Below, one piece after another: positions 1 through 9,288 of a stretch of DNA of 64,000 nucleotides. Numbering within the stretch: position 1 is the first letter of the stretch; every line of letters begins with the position of its first letter. The position numbers and the translations under genes were made by a program. The stretch lies in the NCBI RefSeq assembly GCF_015533855.1, contig NZ_AP024154.1, positions 2,610,501 to 2,674,500 of the forward strand, written 5' to 3'. The notes beneath the pieces were generated by a model, which saw nothing but the letters and a program-made list of their open reading frames with translations, was not told where the DNA came from and did no database searches. Source of the DNA: Echinicola sp. 20G (GTDB lineage Bacteria > Bacteroidota > Bacteroidia > Cytophagales > Cyclobacteriaceae).

Positions 1-999
1 GAAATAAAGGTCTAACTCTATGGGATCCACGTCAGTGATAAATAGGCAGTAAGCAATGATACTATTGGCCCCACTTCCTCTTCCTACATAGTAAAACCCT
101 TTTTTTCGAGCATATTTTATGATGTCATAATTGATCAGGAAGTAGGAGACGAAATCCTTTTGCCAGATGATGTCCAACTCTTTTTCTATTCTAGACGTTT
201 GATTTTCGCTCAAAGGTGTACCATACCTGGATTCGGCTCCATCATAGGCCAGTTCTCGGAGCAATTCCAGATCTTTTTCCTCTGTGCCTAAAATTCCGTT
301 TTTGTTATGAACTTTTTGATAGTCCTCAAAGAAGTTGCAGCTATTTAATAGCTTTTGTGTGTTTTGAAGAAGCCAATATTGGTTTTCGCAGCGGTCAACT
401 AAGTCGGGAAGGGTGTAAAGTTGATCTGTTTTGTTGGCTTGTTCTGTCTGTGGTAGTTTGCTTAAAAGTATATTGAGTTCAATGCAGCGCAAAAGTCGAT
501 GGATATTGAATGATTGCTGAGTGGTGAAGCTAGCGGGCTGTAGTAATACCCAGCGGTGCTTTTGCTGATTCCATGTGGACCGAAGTGCCTTTTTAATTTG
601 ATCCGGGTGGATGCCTATATATTCGTTAGCGCCCAATTCAAAATATTGCTGAGAAAACGGATAGATAATGGCTACATGTTGCCATTTGGGTGCTTTTTTA
701 GGAAAGGGGGTATTCTTCCTTTTGTGAAAAGAAAGATGGAGGTTGATTTCAAAAAATCCGTGGTGGTTTTTGGCAAGTCCTATGTATTGCTGCTCAATGC
801 CATTTCTGAAGTCTATCCCAATTACCGGATGGATGCCTGCAGCTTCGGCTTCCTTTAAAAATGGATATACTCCAGCTGTGCAATTGATGTCTGTCAAGGC
901 CAAGGTGTTGATGGATTTACTTTTGGCTTCTTTGATCAATTGGGAAATGGACATGGTGCCATATTTAAAACTAAAGTGAGAATGGCAATTGATATACAT
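1..999 (-). CDS. dnaE: DNA polymerase III alpha subunit (DnaE-type), N-terminal part
   Basis: The reverse strand reads open from ATG at 999 to the window edge, giving 333 codons with no stop, so the 3' part is missing. The first residues (M-Y-I-N-C-H-S-H-F-S-F-K-Y-G, then ALTDIN) are the start of the PHP domain typical of bacterial replicative polymerase alpha chains. Near the edge GRGSGANSIIAYCL-ITDVDP matches the start of the polymerase catalytic core. The gap between PHP and core is short, as in the compact (about 1000 aa) DnaE copies of Bacteroidota. Whether this is the main replicase or a second, repair-associated copy cannot be settled from the fragment. It is transcribed away from the DUF983 gene. 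Confidence 0.85.
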   Translation of the reverse strand, partial: MYINCHSHFSFKYGTMSISQLIKEAKSKSINTLALTDINCTAGVYPFLKEAEAAGIHPVIGIDFRNGIEQQYIGLAKNHHGFFEINLHLSFHKRKNTPFPKKAPKWQHVAIIYPFSQQYFELGANEYIGIHPDQIKKALRSTWNQQKHRWVLLQPASFTTQQSFNIHRLLRCIELNILLSKLPQTEQANKTDQLYTLPDLVDRCENQYWLLQNTQKLLNSCNFFEDYQKVHNKNGILGTEEKDLELLRELAYDGAESRYGTPLSENQTSRIEKELDIIWQKDFVSYFLINYDIIKYARKKGFYYVGRGSGANSIIAYCLFITDVDPIELDLYF

Positions 1000-1125
1000 A
1001 GCAGAAATATATTTACAAATATAATGTTTATTTTACAAACATTTTAAAGTTGTTTTTATAAACTACATGCTTGTTTAGGGGGAAGGAATTCTTGTTCGAT
1101 ATGTGGTTTAAAGCACCTTTCTTGT

Positions 1126-1133
1126 TATCTTTG
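1126..1133 (+). promoter_or_regulatory. Bacteroidota -7 promoter element
   Basis: TATCTTTG matches the TAnnTTTG -7 consensus of Bacteroidota and lies 22 bp before the ATG of the DUF983 gene. No clear -33 TTTG is seen. Confidence 0.5.
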
Positions 1134-1155
1134 GGTAGTAAAAAATAGTTCAAGT

Positions 1156-1527
1156 ATGAAGAGTTCAGGTGCAGCCATGCTGGCGGCAAAATGTCCCAAA
1201 TGCCATAAAGGCAATCTTTTTCCAGTTTCTCTTATTAGCTTTAGAAAGTTATCAACGGTGAACCACAACTGTCCTCATTGTGGTGTGGTGTTGGAGCCTG
1301 AGCCGGACTTTTATTATGGGGCCATGTATGTGAGTTATGCACTTTCCGTAGCCTTGGTTATCAATGTGATGATTATTTTGAACTATGTGTTCGGCGATCC
1401 TGACTTATGGGTGTACATTGTGGCTGTGGGGGTAGCAAATGTTTTGTTGTTACCCATCATGCTCCGCTATTCCAAAGTCTTGTATTTATATGCAGCGGGA
1501 AAAATCAAATATGACCCAAAGGTCTAA
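1156..1527 (+). CDS. DUF983 family zinc-ribbon membrane protein
   Basis: This 123-aa protein opens with a four-cysteine zinc ribbon (CPKC at about residues 13-16, CPHC at about 40-43). It is followed by the EPEPDFYYGAMYVSYA segment diagnostic of DUF983 and two hydrophobic helices (about 58-78 and 83-103). Family function is unknown; it is a small inner-membrane protein common in Bacteroidota and Alphaproteobacteria. The ATG start sits 22 bp after a TATCTTTG promoter element. It ends six bases before the stop of the convergent BCCT transporter. Confidence 0.85.
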   Translation: MKSSGAAMLAAKCPKCHKGNLFPVSLISFRKLSTVNHNCPHCGVVLEPEPDFYYGAMYVSYALSVALVINVMIILNYVFGDPDLWVYIVAVGVANVLLLPIMLRYSKVLYLYAAGKIKYDPKV

Positions 1528-1533
1528 AGAAGC

Positions 1534-3072
1534 TTAGTTTTTGAAATATTTTTGGGGTTGCCACATCATTTTGTTGATACTGATGGTAATGCCAATCAGT
1601 AAAAAAAGAGCAGGAAGTCCACCAAGGCTGGACAGCATCTTTACACCGTCAATACCGGCAAAGGTTACCATGACCCATGCTAGGAGGCCAACTAGTGTTC
1701 CCCAAATCACTTTTAAACTAGTGTCCGAGTCAAAGTCCTTTAAAGAAAATGACTTCATGCTCAAGGAGGCCATTGCTTCTGTGCTCGAATCAGCAGCCGT
1801 GACATAACTGATAAACATGGCGAGGATAAAGGCCGGGGCCAAAATATTGGACCAGCCAATGTTAGAAAACACTTCGTAAATGATAGACTCAGGGCCGGAC
1901 TGATTCAATAGCTGATCAAAGTGGTCGGGGTCTTGGTTGGCGTAAAATAGTGTGCTGCCTCCAAAAATACTCATCCATGTCAGGCAAAATATGGTAGGGA
2001 AAATCCAGTTAAACAGAATGAATTCGCGGACTGTTCTTCCGTAAGCAATTTTGCCTAAAAACAGAGCAGATATTGGTGCCCATGCCATCCAGTTGGCCCA
2101 GTTAAATACGGACCAAGATTGACTCCATTCGCTACCTTTGATGTCTCCCCACTGGAGGCTTAAAGGAAGGAAGTTTTGTGCATAGCTTTTAACGTTTGAA
2201 AGGCTATCTTCTAGAATTGGAACAGTAGGGCCTAGGGAGAAAATTAGCAAACTAAAAATCAAGAAAAAGTAGAAGTTGATTTGGCTTAGATTCTTGATCC
2301 CTTGGTTTATTCCTGAGGAGGCGGAGACAATGAATGTAACCATGATGATCAAGGTGACTCCAAGCAGTAGAAACTCTTTGTCAAGACTATTCCATTGGTC
2401 CATTAAGCCACCTGAGATGCTTAAAATCCCTGCCCCAAGAGATGCGGACATTCCTGTTACCAAAGCAAACAGACAGACCATATCTATACTGTTGGAAATT
2501 TTATTGCGACCGTTTTGCGCCAGAATAGGTGATAAAGGGCTGCTTAAGCTGAATTTAAGTTGGGAATTATAAACGGCCAAAGCGACTCCTAATGCCGGGA
2601 TGCAATAGATGGCGTAAGGAGTAAATCCCCAATGTAGAAAGATTGCTCCCATGGAGAACTGTTTGGCTGCTGGAGATCCACTGGGAAAGTACTTGAAGTC
2701 GGGTGGGTGAAGAAAGTGAAATAGGGGCTCTGCGCTCCCCCAGAACAAAATGCCTACCGCCACAGTGGTACATAGGATAATTGAAAACCAGCTTAGTTTA
2801 CTGAATTTTGGTTGGGCTTTGTTACCTCCTATTTTGATTTTGCCCAATGGAGAAAAAATAACGAGAATACAGGTGACTACCATCGCAAAAGAGGTGTAGG
2901 AGAAAAGCAAAGAGAAATTTGTCAAGATAAACTCATTGATGAGTTCCATAGACCTTTTAAAAATACCTTCAGCAAAAATGCTGACCAATACGGCTAAGGA
3001 TATCAGAATAAACGGTGGCCAAAAAACACTTTTTCGTAATGGTGTATCAAAGATGTTTTGGGATTTTTTCAA
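1534..3072 (-). CDS. BCCT family betaine/carnitine/choline transporter
   Basis: This 512-aa integral membrane protein has about 12 hydrophobic segments. It should import a quaternary ammonium osmolyte (betaine, choline or carnitine) with Na+ or H+. Family marks visible are WGSAEPLFHFLHPP near residue 110, a glycine-rich GMSASLGAGILSISGG stretch near 205-220 in the substrate/Na+ region, and the signature WMAWAPISALFLGKIAYGRTVREF near 325-350. The length is normal for the family. No long C-terminal osmosensory extension is present. Substrate cannot be assigned. Divergent from the App1-like gene across a 302-bp gap. Confidence 0.9.
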   Translation of the reverse strand: MKKSQNIFDTPLRKSVFWPPFILISLAVLVSIFAEGIFKRSMELINEFILTNFSLLFSYTSFAMVVTCILVIFSPLGKIKIGGNKAQPKFSKLSWFSIILCTTVAVGILFWGSAEPLFHFLHPPDFKYFPSGSPAAKQFSMGAIFLHWGFTPYAIYCIPALGVALAVYNSQLKFSLSSPLSPILAQNGRNKISNSIDMVCLFALVTGMSASLGAGILSISGGLMDQWNSLDKEFLLLGVTLIIMVTFIVSASSGINQGIKNLSQINFYFFLIFSLLIFSLGPTVPILEDSLSNVKSYAQNFLPLSLQWGDIKGSEWSQSWSVFNWANWMAWAPISALFLGKIAYGRTVREFILFNWIFPTIFCLTWMSIFGGSTLFYANQDPDHFDQLLNQSGPESIIYEVFSNIGWSNILAPAFILAMFISYVTAADSSTEAMASLSMKSFSLKDFDSDTSLKVIWGTLVGLLAWVMVTFAGIDGVKMLSSLGGLPALFLLIGITISINKMMWQPQKYFKN

Positions 3073-3374
3073 ACCAAATAGGGGTTAAGGTAGTTGGTAT
3101 TATAATAAAATTCTGATTATCTGCATTAGTGTCACTAACCTAGTTTATTTTGTTTTACCGATTTGGAAATCTATATAGCTAGTAGATGTATAAAGAGAGG
3201 GGAGTGTTATATTCAATAAACATCATTTTTGCTTTTAGCTAATATTCTCTATTGACAAAATAGGGGATAACATGATTAAAATAAAGGGTAAATTAAGAAT
3301 AGCAATTTTTTGGGGCGATTGTTGCTAGTGTTAAAGAGTAATAAGTTTTTGAGGATTGTTAATAATGATTTAGC
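3073..3374. other. Divergent intergenic region, no gene seen
   Basis: This AT-rich 302-bp gap separates the BCCT transporter (minus) and the App1-like gene (plus). It must hold the promoters of both; no convincing -33/-7 pair, hairpin or small ORF was found. Confidence 0.5.
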
Positions 3375-4418
3375 ATGATTATAAGAACCCTGTCTTTTCC
3401 TTTTAGATATACATTTGCCAAGTTAAAGAAAGCGGTAGGCAAATTGGGAGAAATAAAAATCGAACCATTATATGCCTTTGGAAATGAGGATCGGGTTTAT
3501 GTAAAAGCCAGGGTGTTGGAGGCTTATAAGCAGAGCAAGCCTTCAGCAAAGAAAAACAGCTTGCAGAATATTTTGGCGGCATTGAGGCGATATGCAGGTA
3601 GCAGTGTTCCTGATGCCAAGGTAGAAGTGTTTTGCCTTGGACAGAAGAAGGTAGTTTTAAGTGATGATGAAGGAATTATTGAGTGCGAATTTGATGCAGA
3701 GACAAGTATGGTCAAGGAAAGGCATCGGGTTGGGTTTAGCTTAGTTCCTGAGTCGGGTCTGATTCCTGAAAAGAGAAAGAGCTATCTTGATGTTAAGCAA
3801 TTTGCTAAAGATCATCCTGTTGGTGTTATTTCTGATATAGATGATACGGTGTTGATATCACATGCTACAGATATAGGGAAGAAGTTATGGCTCTCGGTTT
3901 CCAAAAATGCTTACACCAGAAGGCCTTTTCCGGGAGTCAGTGAATTTTATAAAGAGTTGACAGATTATGGTAAACATCCTGTTTTTTATGTTTCCAGTAG
4001 TGATTGGAACTTGTTTGATCTAATCAAGGATTTTTTGAAATATAGGAATATTCCTTTGGGGCCTATTTTACTTCAGGACCTGCATTTGAATTTGAAAAAT
4101 ATATGGAAGTCTGGCGGGGGAGATCACTTGCATAAATTGGAGAAAATCAGGATGTTGTTGGAGCTATATCCCGGAATGAAATTTTATCTGATAGGGGATA
4201 GTGGTCAACATGATCCCGAGTTGTATGCTCAAGTGATCAAAGAGTGTCCTGGGCGAATAAAATCTGTCTACATTAGAAAAGTCAAGAAGTATGATGGAGA
4301 AAGAGACCAGCTGTTACAGGAGCTTTTGAAGGATGATCGAAGTCCGGAAATGGTTTTTGTGAAAAGTACCCAAGAAGCCATGCAGCATGCTAAAGAACAT
4401 TCATTTATATCATCTTAA
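3375..4418 (+). CDS. App1-like phosphatidate phosphatase (DUF2183 domain)
   Basis: 347 aa. The C-terminal half carries the haloacid-dehalogenase-type motif DIDDTVL (about residues 155-161), then FYVSSSDWNLFDLI and the GPILLQD segment. Together these define the App1/DUF2183 catalytic domain. Yeast App1 with this domain dephosphorylates phosphatidic acid to diacylglycerol; the bacterial substrate is inferred. A beta-rich N-terminal domain (about 1-130) precedes it. LIGDSGQHDPELY near 275 completes the HAD acidic motif. It is followed after 3 bp by a diacylglycerol-kinase-like gene, so the two very probably form one operon running opposite reactions. Confidence 0.85.
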   Translation: MIIRTLSFPFRYTFAKLKKAVGKLGEIKIEPLYAFGNEDRVYVKARVLEAYKQSKPSAKKNSLQNILAALRRYAGSSVPDAKVEVFCLGQKKVVLSDDEGIIECEFDAETSMVKERHRVGFSLVPESGLIPEKRKSYLDVKQFAKDHPVGVISDIDDTVLISHATDIGKKLWLSVSKNAYTRRPFPGVSEFYKELTDYGKHPVFYVSSSDWNLFDLIKDFLKYRNIPLGPILLQDLHLNLKNIWKSGGGDHLHKLEKIRMLLELYPGMKFYLIGDSGQHDPELYAQVIKECPGRIKSVYIRKVKKYDGERDQLLQELLKDDRSPEMVFVKSTQEAMQHAKEHSFISS

Positions 4419-4421
4419 AAT

Positions 4422-5294
4422 ATGGATAAAAATTATTTATTTGTGCTTAACCCGATTTCCGGAGAGGGGGATGACCGGGAAGAAGTGAAAGAAATAGTAT
4501 GTAACAGTCTCTATGGGACTAGTGTTGAAATTTGGGAAACTACCGGAAATGATGATGTGAGAAAGGTAAAGGAAAAGCTTCAAAAGCAGGGCTTGGATGG
4601 AGTGTTGGTTGGTGGTGGAGACGGGACTGTGAAGATGGTGGTGGAGGCAATATTAGGGCTGGATTTGCCTCTAGGAATCATTCCTTTAGGGTCGGCAAAC
4701 GGGCTGGCCACAGGTTTTGGTATTCATGGAATATCTGACGCATGTCATGCCATTAAAACAGGGGAAGTGAAAGCAGTAGATCTATGGCGGATCAATGAAG
4801 AGATTTGTATTCATTTAAGTGATTTTGGCTTTAATGCTGGGTTGGTGAAGAAATCCACTGGGTTGGAAGGCAGGGGCATGATGTCTTATTTCAAAAGCTC
4901 TGTTGCACAATTTACAGAATTGAGGCCTTACCAATTTGAAATCCAAATTAACGATGAAACCCTTGTTGTAGAGGCAAAGATGCTGGTAATCGCCAACGGG
5001 AACAAGTACGGTACTGGAGCGTTGATTAACCCGTCCGGTAAGATTGATGATGGTAAGTTTGAGGTGATCGCTTTAAATCCAGAAGGGATTGATGAGATAG
5101 TTTCTCTATCTATAGATTTATTCAAAGGAACGCTAGAGTCAAATGAAACAGTGAAAATATGGAAGGCTGAAAAAGCGGAGATAAAGAACCTTGAGGGTGC
5201 GGATTTTCAAATCGACGGGGAGGTAATGCCTCAGACCGAGTTTATCAGTATTAAAGCCGATATGAATAAAGTCAACTTTTTTTACTTGGAATAA
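4422..5294 (+). CDS. Diacylglycerol kinase family lipid kinase (YegS/DgkB-like)
   Basis: 290 aa, the usual length for soluble DAGK-catalytic-domain kinases. Visible marks are FVLNPISGEG (residues 7-16, phosphate-contacting loop), GGGDGTVKMVVEAI (about 63-76, the ATP-binding GGDGT) and GIIPLGSANGLATGFGI (about 84-100). It should phosphorylate diacylglycerol or a related lipid with ATP at the inner membrane face. The start codon lies 3 bp after the stop of the App1-like phosphatase, implying co-transcription and coupling of phosphatidate and diacylglycerol turnover. Confidence 0.9.
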   Translation: MDKNYLFVLNPISGEGDDREEVKEIVCNSLYGTSVEIWETTGNDDVRKVKEKLQKQGLDGVLVGGGDGTVKMVVEAILGLDLPLGIIPLGSANGLATGFGIHGISDACHAIKTGEVKAVDLWRINEEICIHLSDFGFNAGLVKKSTGLEGRGMMSYFKSSVAQFTELRPYQFEIQINDETLVVEAKMLVIANGNKYGTGALINPSGKIDDGKFEVIALNPEGIDEIVSLSIDLFKGTLESNETVKIWKAEKAEIKNLEGADFQIDGEVMPQTEFISIKADMNKVNFFYLE

Positions 5295-5316
5295 AATCGG
5301 TCTGGGTTTATTTGGT

Positions 5317-5772
5317 CTATTGTGTGACCATTCTTCTTTGGGCCATGGCATAGCCAAGGTGCATGCCTTCATGAGCGCTGTTGAATTCTATGGCTTCTTT
5401 GATATTGGTAAGGGTAACCCCAAAGCTGGTTGTGTATTCTTTGAACTCCTTAAAGCTTCCGATCAATAAGTCATTCTTTAAGTTTTCAAGGGATGATAGT
5501 GCCAAGATTTTGAGATTTTCCAATTCTTTTTCTGAAATGGGGCCTTCAGGCTTGGAACCTTTTTTATATTTTTCTACCAAGTCCTCTTCCACCAATAAGG
5601 GCAGGCCTGATAGTTTATAGCAGATGATTTGTTGTGTAACGACGATATGTCCGAAGTTCCAAGCTATGTTATTATTAAAGCCTTTTGGGATTTGATTGAT
5701 TTGATCTAAGCTTAGGCCATTGATCAAATTGATGAAATTTTCCCTGGTTTTAATGATATGGTTGATATTCAT
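5317..5772 (-). CDS. DinB family protein
   Basis: 151 aa, helical, with the four-helix DinB/YfiT pattern: NFINLINGLSLDQINQIPKG at the N-terminus, then NNIAWNFGHIVVTQQII containing the first metal-type His, and HEGMHLGYAMAQRRM at the C-terminus containing further His residues. DinB-like proteins are often metal-binding, thiol-dependent transferases or nuclease-like proteins of unknown role. Convergent with the lipid kinase (22-bp gap). Specific function is not predictable. Confidence 0.75.
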   Translation of the reverse strand: MNINHIIKTRENFINLINGLSLDQINQIPKGFNNNIAWNFGHIVVTQQIICYKLSGLPLLVEEDLVEKYKKGSKPEGPISEKELENLKILALSSLENLKNDLLIGSFKEFKEYTTSFGVTLTNIKEAIEFNSAHEGMHLGYAMAQRRMVTQ

Positions 5773-5851
5773 TGTATTAAGAAAATGTTTGATAGTTTTG
5801 GTTAATGGAAGCTAAAGATAAAGGGAAAACTTTATAAATAAGTGTGAACAA

Positions 5852-5883
5852 ATAAAAAAGCCGACTGCTTGAGAGTCGGCTTT
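5852..5883 (-). terminator. Rho-independent terminator of Gfo/Idh gene
   Basis: Inverted repeat AAAGCCGACT (5874-5883 read in reverse) with AGTCGGCTTT and a 7-nt loop, followed on the minus strand by a run of T. It lies just after the stop of the oxidoreductase gene at 5890. Confidence 0.8.
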
Positions 5884-5889
5884 GAATTG

Positions 5890-7353
5890 TTAAACGTTCA
5901 AGGAATAGTTTCCTCTATATTCCCTTTTGACGAATTGATTGGCTTCGTCAAAATTGGTTACTTTCATATTAGGGCCATCCCATACGAGTTTGATGCCTCT
6001 TCCTGGGTAATCAAATCCATTGTCATCTTTTCGAGGCTTTCTGATGTCATAACTTCTAATCGCCAAGTTACCCATTAGCACAGATTCTGTAAGCGGTCCG
6101 GCGATAGAGAATGGAGAACTTAATTCTTTGAATTCTTTGCTTCCATGTCCGGCTACACAGGCTTTTACCCATTGTGCGTAGTGACCATTATCACCATTTT
6201 CAACTCTTGGAATGGTCATTGGTACTTTGTCACCATCTTCTCTTGAAGTAGGCAAAAGCTTAGGGTTAATTCCATAAGTGGAGCACATCATTTTTCCTTT
6301 AGTACCCTCAATAATAACACCGTTTCCACCATCGCCCATTTGTTCATTAGGGCCAAGCTCTTCTGGACGTGCTGGTTGGATGCCGCCGTCCATCCAGTGG
6401 AATTCAAGGTCTTCTTTTCCTGGGGTTTTAAATTTCAGCGTAACATGAGAAGAAGGAGGGCAGCCATCAGGAAAATAGCCTCTGTTGAACTCACCTACAT
6501 ATACGGAGCCTACACTGCATTCTGCTTCAGATGGATAACCAAGTCCCAATACCCTAAAAGGAGGTTCCATAATGTGACAGGCCATGTCACCAAGTGCTCC
6601 TGTACCATAGTCCCACCAACCTCTCCAGTTGAATGGTACCAAGTTGTCCACATATTCTTTGTAAGGGGCTGTGCCTAACCAAAGGTCCCAGTCTAGCTCT
6701 TTGGGAGGAGTAATTCCTTTTTCTGGCCATTTGATGCCTTGTGGCCAAACTGGTCTGTCTGTCCAGCACCAAACTTTAGTAGCTTCACCGATCATGCCAG
6801 CATTGTACCATTCCATCATTCTTCGCACACCATCGCCTGAAGAACCTTGGTTTCCCATTTGGGTTACCACTTTGTATTTTTCTGCTGCCTGGGTTAGCAT
6901 TCTTGCCTCGTATATATCATGGGTCAAAGGCTTTTGAACATATACGTGCTTGCCCAGCTGCATGGCCGCTAGGGCTTGGACTGCATGGTTGTGGTCAGGA
7001 GTGGATACTGTTACTGCATCTATATGTTTATGTTCTTTGTCCAACATTTCCCTAAAGTCCTTATAGTATTTTGCTTTAGGGAAACGTTCTCGTGAGGTGG
7101 CAGCTCTTCTATCGTCTACATCACATAGGTAGCCAATGTCAGCCAAGCCGCTTTTATACATTTCATTGATGTCACTTTGGCCTTTTCCTCCTGCTCCAAT
7201 TCCAGCAACTACGATTTTGTCACTTGGGGCGGTGAATCCAGGTCCGCCCAGTACATGTCTTGGTACGAGGTAAAATCCTGCGGCTGCAGTGGCAGCACCT
7301 TTCAAAAAGTCTCTTCTAGAGTTATGCTCTTTGAGCGAGTTTTCTTTTTTCAT
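5890..7353 (-). CDS. Secreted Gfo/Idh/MocA family oxidoreductase (Tat leader)
   Basis: 487 aa. Residues 12-18 read SRRDFLK, a twin-arginine export signal, followed by an alanine-rich hydrophobic stretch. The Rossmann part shows VVAGIGAGGKG (about 48-58) and CDVDDRR. The family EKP motif appears as VQKP with the catalytic-type Lys at 141. The C-terminal domain holds CHIMEPPFRVLGLGYP and GGNGVIIEGTKGKM. These Tat-exported NAD(P)-dependent enzymes of Bacteroidota are thought to act on sugars or glycosides, some by oxidation-elimination-hydration-reduction steps. Substrate is unknown. It is divergent from the GH20 hexosaminidase, which supports a sugar role. The Glu to Gln change in EKP is seen directly. 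Confidence 0.9.
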   Translation of the reverse strand: MKKENSLKEHNSRRDFLKGAATAAAGFYLVPRHVLGGPGFTAPSDKIVVAGIGAGGKGQSDINEMYKSGLADIGYLCDVDDRRAATSRERFPKAKYYKDFREMLDKEHKHIDAVTVSTPDHNHAVQALAAMQLGKHVYVQKPLTHDIYEARMLTQAAEKYKVVTQMGNQGSSGDGVRRMMEWYNAGMIGEATKVWCWTDRPVWPQGIKWPEKGITPPKELDWDLWLGTAPYKEYVDNLVPFNWRGWWDYGTGALGDMACHIMEPPFRVLGLGYPSEAECSVGSVYVGEFNRGYFPDGCPPSSHVTLKFKTPGKEDLEFHWMDGGIQPARPEELGPNEQMGDGGNGVIIEGTKGKMMCSTYGINPKLLPTSREDGDKVPMTIPRVENGDNGHYAQWVKACVAGHGSKEFKELSSPFSIAGPLTESVLMGNLAIRSYDIRKPRKDDNGFDYPGRGIKLVWDGPNMKVTNFDEANQFVKREYRGNYSLNV

Positions 7354-7661
7354 GGGTAATATTGTCGGTTTTTTATATGGTAATGGTTTTTAAGGGAGGC
7401 TTAATTTAGAGAAAACTTTTTTTACGTCAAGGCAATTGAAAGATTTTCATATTAAATGGCGTTAATTTAGGATGGATGGTCTTTGTAAATATTGTGTTAT
7501 TTCCCCAAAAAATAAGCCTGATTAATTGCTAAATCGTTAAAATATGTAAAAATATTGAATTAATAGTAGGATGAAAGTTTAATTTATTGGATACAGTGTT
7601 TTGTAAAAAAATTAACTAAGTTTAGGAGCTGTATTTCATAATATTCCAAACCCATTGAGTT
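7354..7661. other. Divergent promoter region, no gene seen
   Basis: This 308-bp AT-rich gap lies between the Gfo/Idh gene (minus) and the GH20 gene (plus). No ORF, strong hairpin or clear operator was found; it must carry both promoters. Confidence 0.5.
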
Positions 7662-9209
7662 ATGTTAAAAATTAAAATAGGAAAAGTATCAGGGGCAGTA
7701 CTACTGATCATCATGGCCTTTGCATGTAGCAAGCCTGCACCCAGGCTTTCAGATGTGGCCCTGATTCCTCTTCCAGACATGGTGACAGAAGAAGCCGGAG
7801 CTTTTGAATTGGACGAATCCACTAAAATTTTTGTTGAGCAAGATGATAAAGGACTTCAAAATGTTGCTGGGTTCTTATCTGCTTTGATCAATAAATCTAC
7901 AGGTTTTAATGTTCAAGTGGTAAAAGAGGAACCTGCAGAGGGTAATTTTATTGGTTTGAAAATAGGTGCAGGAAGTGGAGAAGAGGCCTATAAACTAAAT
8001 GTGGGCGAGGAAAAGATTGAGGTTTCTGGAGCTACTGCTGCCGGAGTTTTTTGGGGAGTTCAGACTTTAAGACAATTGATGCCTGATCAAATCGAAAAAT
8101 CTGGAGAGTATGAAGGGGTGGATTGGCTGATTCCAGCTGGATCTATTCAAGATGATCCTGAATATGCTTATCGTGGAAGTATGTTGGATGTGGCAAGGCA
8201 CTTTTTTAGTATGGAGGATGTGAAGCGCTACATTGACTTGTTGGCGATGTACAAAATAAATTATTTACACCTGCACTTAGCCGATGACCAAGGCTGGAGG
8301 ATAGAGATCAAGTCATGGCCAAAACTGACAGAGATCGGCGGTAGTACAGAAGTAGGGGGTGGTGAAGGAGGTTTTTATACCCAAGATGAGTATAAAGAGC
8401 TTGTATCTTATGCTCAGGAGAGGTTTATCACCATCGTTCCGGAGATTGATATGCCTGGTCATACCAATGCAGCATTGGCATCATATCCAGAATTGAACTG
8501 CAATGGTGAGTCCCCGGAATTGTACACTGGTATCGAAGTAGGGTTTAGTACCTTGTGTACCGACAAGGAGGTTACTTACCAGTTTATTGATGATGTAATA
8601 AGAGAGTTGGTTGAATTGACTCCCGGACCCTACATCCACATTGGTGGGGATGAGTCTCATGTGACCGCGTTGGAAGACTATATTCCTTTTATTGAACAGG
8701 CACAGGATATAGTAAATTCTTATGGTAAAAAGGTAATTGGCTGGGATGAAATCGCACATGCGGCATTAAGGCCAAGTTCTACTGCTCAGTATTGGGCAAA
8801 GGCAGAAAATGCTAAATTGGCGGTCGACCAAGGAGCAAAGGTTTTGATATCACCGGCTTCCAAGGCTTATTTGGATATGCAATATGACTCTACCACTGAG
8901 CTGGGGTTGCACTGGGCGGCCTATATAGAACTTGATAGTGCTTATATGTGGGACCCTGCTAAATTGGTGGAGGGGATCGGTAAGGAAAATATATTGGGCG
9001 TTGAAGCTCCTTTATGGACGGAAACCATTACCAAAATGGAGGATATAGAATATATGGTTTTCCCACGCTTGATTGGGATTGCAGAGGTGGCATGGACTAG
9101 TCCTGAGAAGCGGGATTGGGAAAGCTACAAGGGCCGTTTAAAGAAGCATGCCAATAGGCTTGAAGCCCTTGGAGTAGGATACTATCAGTCGCCATTGTTG
9201 AAAGAATAA
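7662..9209 (+). CDS. Beta-N-acetylhexosaminidase, GH20, lipoprotein
   Basis: 515 aa. It should remove terminal N-acetylhexosamine residues from chito-oligosaccharides or glycans by substrate-assisted catalysis. The leader ends MAFAC with Cys22 as probable lipidation site, so it is likely anchored to a membrane. An N-terminal GH20b domain (about 30-165) is followed by the barrel. Seen there are YRGSMLDVARHFF, HLADDQGWRIEIKSWP, VPEIDMPGHTNAALASYPEL and HIGGDES, with the catalytic Asp-Glu pair at about 329-330. Tryptophans near the end (ILGVEAPLWTET, EVAWTSP) fit the active-site wall. A strong bidirectional terminator follows. Confidence 0.93.
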   Translation: MLKIKIGKVSGAVLLIIMAFACSKPAPRLSDVALIPLPDMVTEEAGAFELDESTKIFVEQDDKGLQNVAGFLSALINKSTGFNVQVVKEEPAEGNFIGLKIGAGSGEEAYKLNVGEEKIEVSGATAAGVFWGVQTLRQLMPDQIEKSGEYEGVDWLIPAGSIQDDPEYAYRGSMLDVARHFFSMEDVKRYIDLLAMYKINYLHLHLADDQGWRIEIKSWPKLTEIGGSTEVGGGEGGFYTQDEYKELVSYAQERFITIVPEIDMPGHTNAALASYPELNCNGESPELYTGIEVGFSTLCTDKEVTYQFIDDVIRELVELTPGPYIHIGGDESHVTALEDYIPFIEQAQDIVNSYGKKVIGWDEIAHAALRPSSTAQYWAKAENAKLAVDQGAKVLISPASKAYLDMQYDSTTELGLHWAAYIELDSAYMWDPAKLVEGIGKENILGVEAPLWTETITKMEDIEYMVFPRLIGIAEVAWTSPEKRDWESYKGRLKKHANRLEALGVGYYQSPLLKE

Positions 9210-9220
9210 ATAACTAAATA

Positions 9221-9261
9221 AAAAGCAAAAGCCGATTTGAAAAAAATCGGCTTTTGCTTTT
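9221..9261. terminator. Bidirectional Rho-independent terminator (GH20 / metZ)
   Basis: A perfect 18-bp stem (AAAAGCAAAAGCCGATTT and its complement) with a 5-nt loop lies between the convergent GH20 and metZ genes. A-rich and T-rich arms give a T tract on either strand, so it should serve both. Confidence 0.85.
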
Positions 9262-9288
9262 TATTTTCCAAGGGGATTTTTCCCTGTG

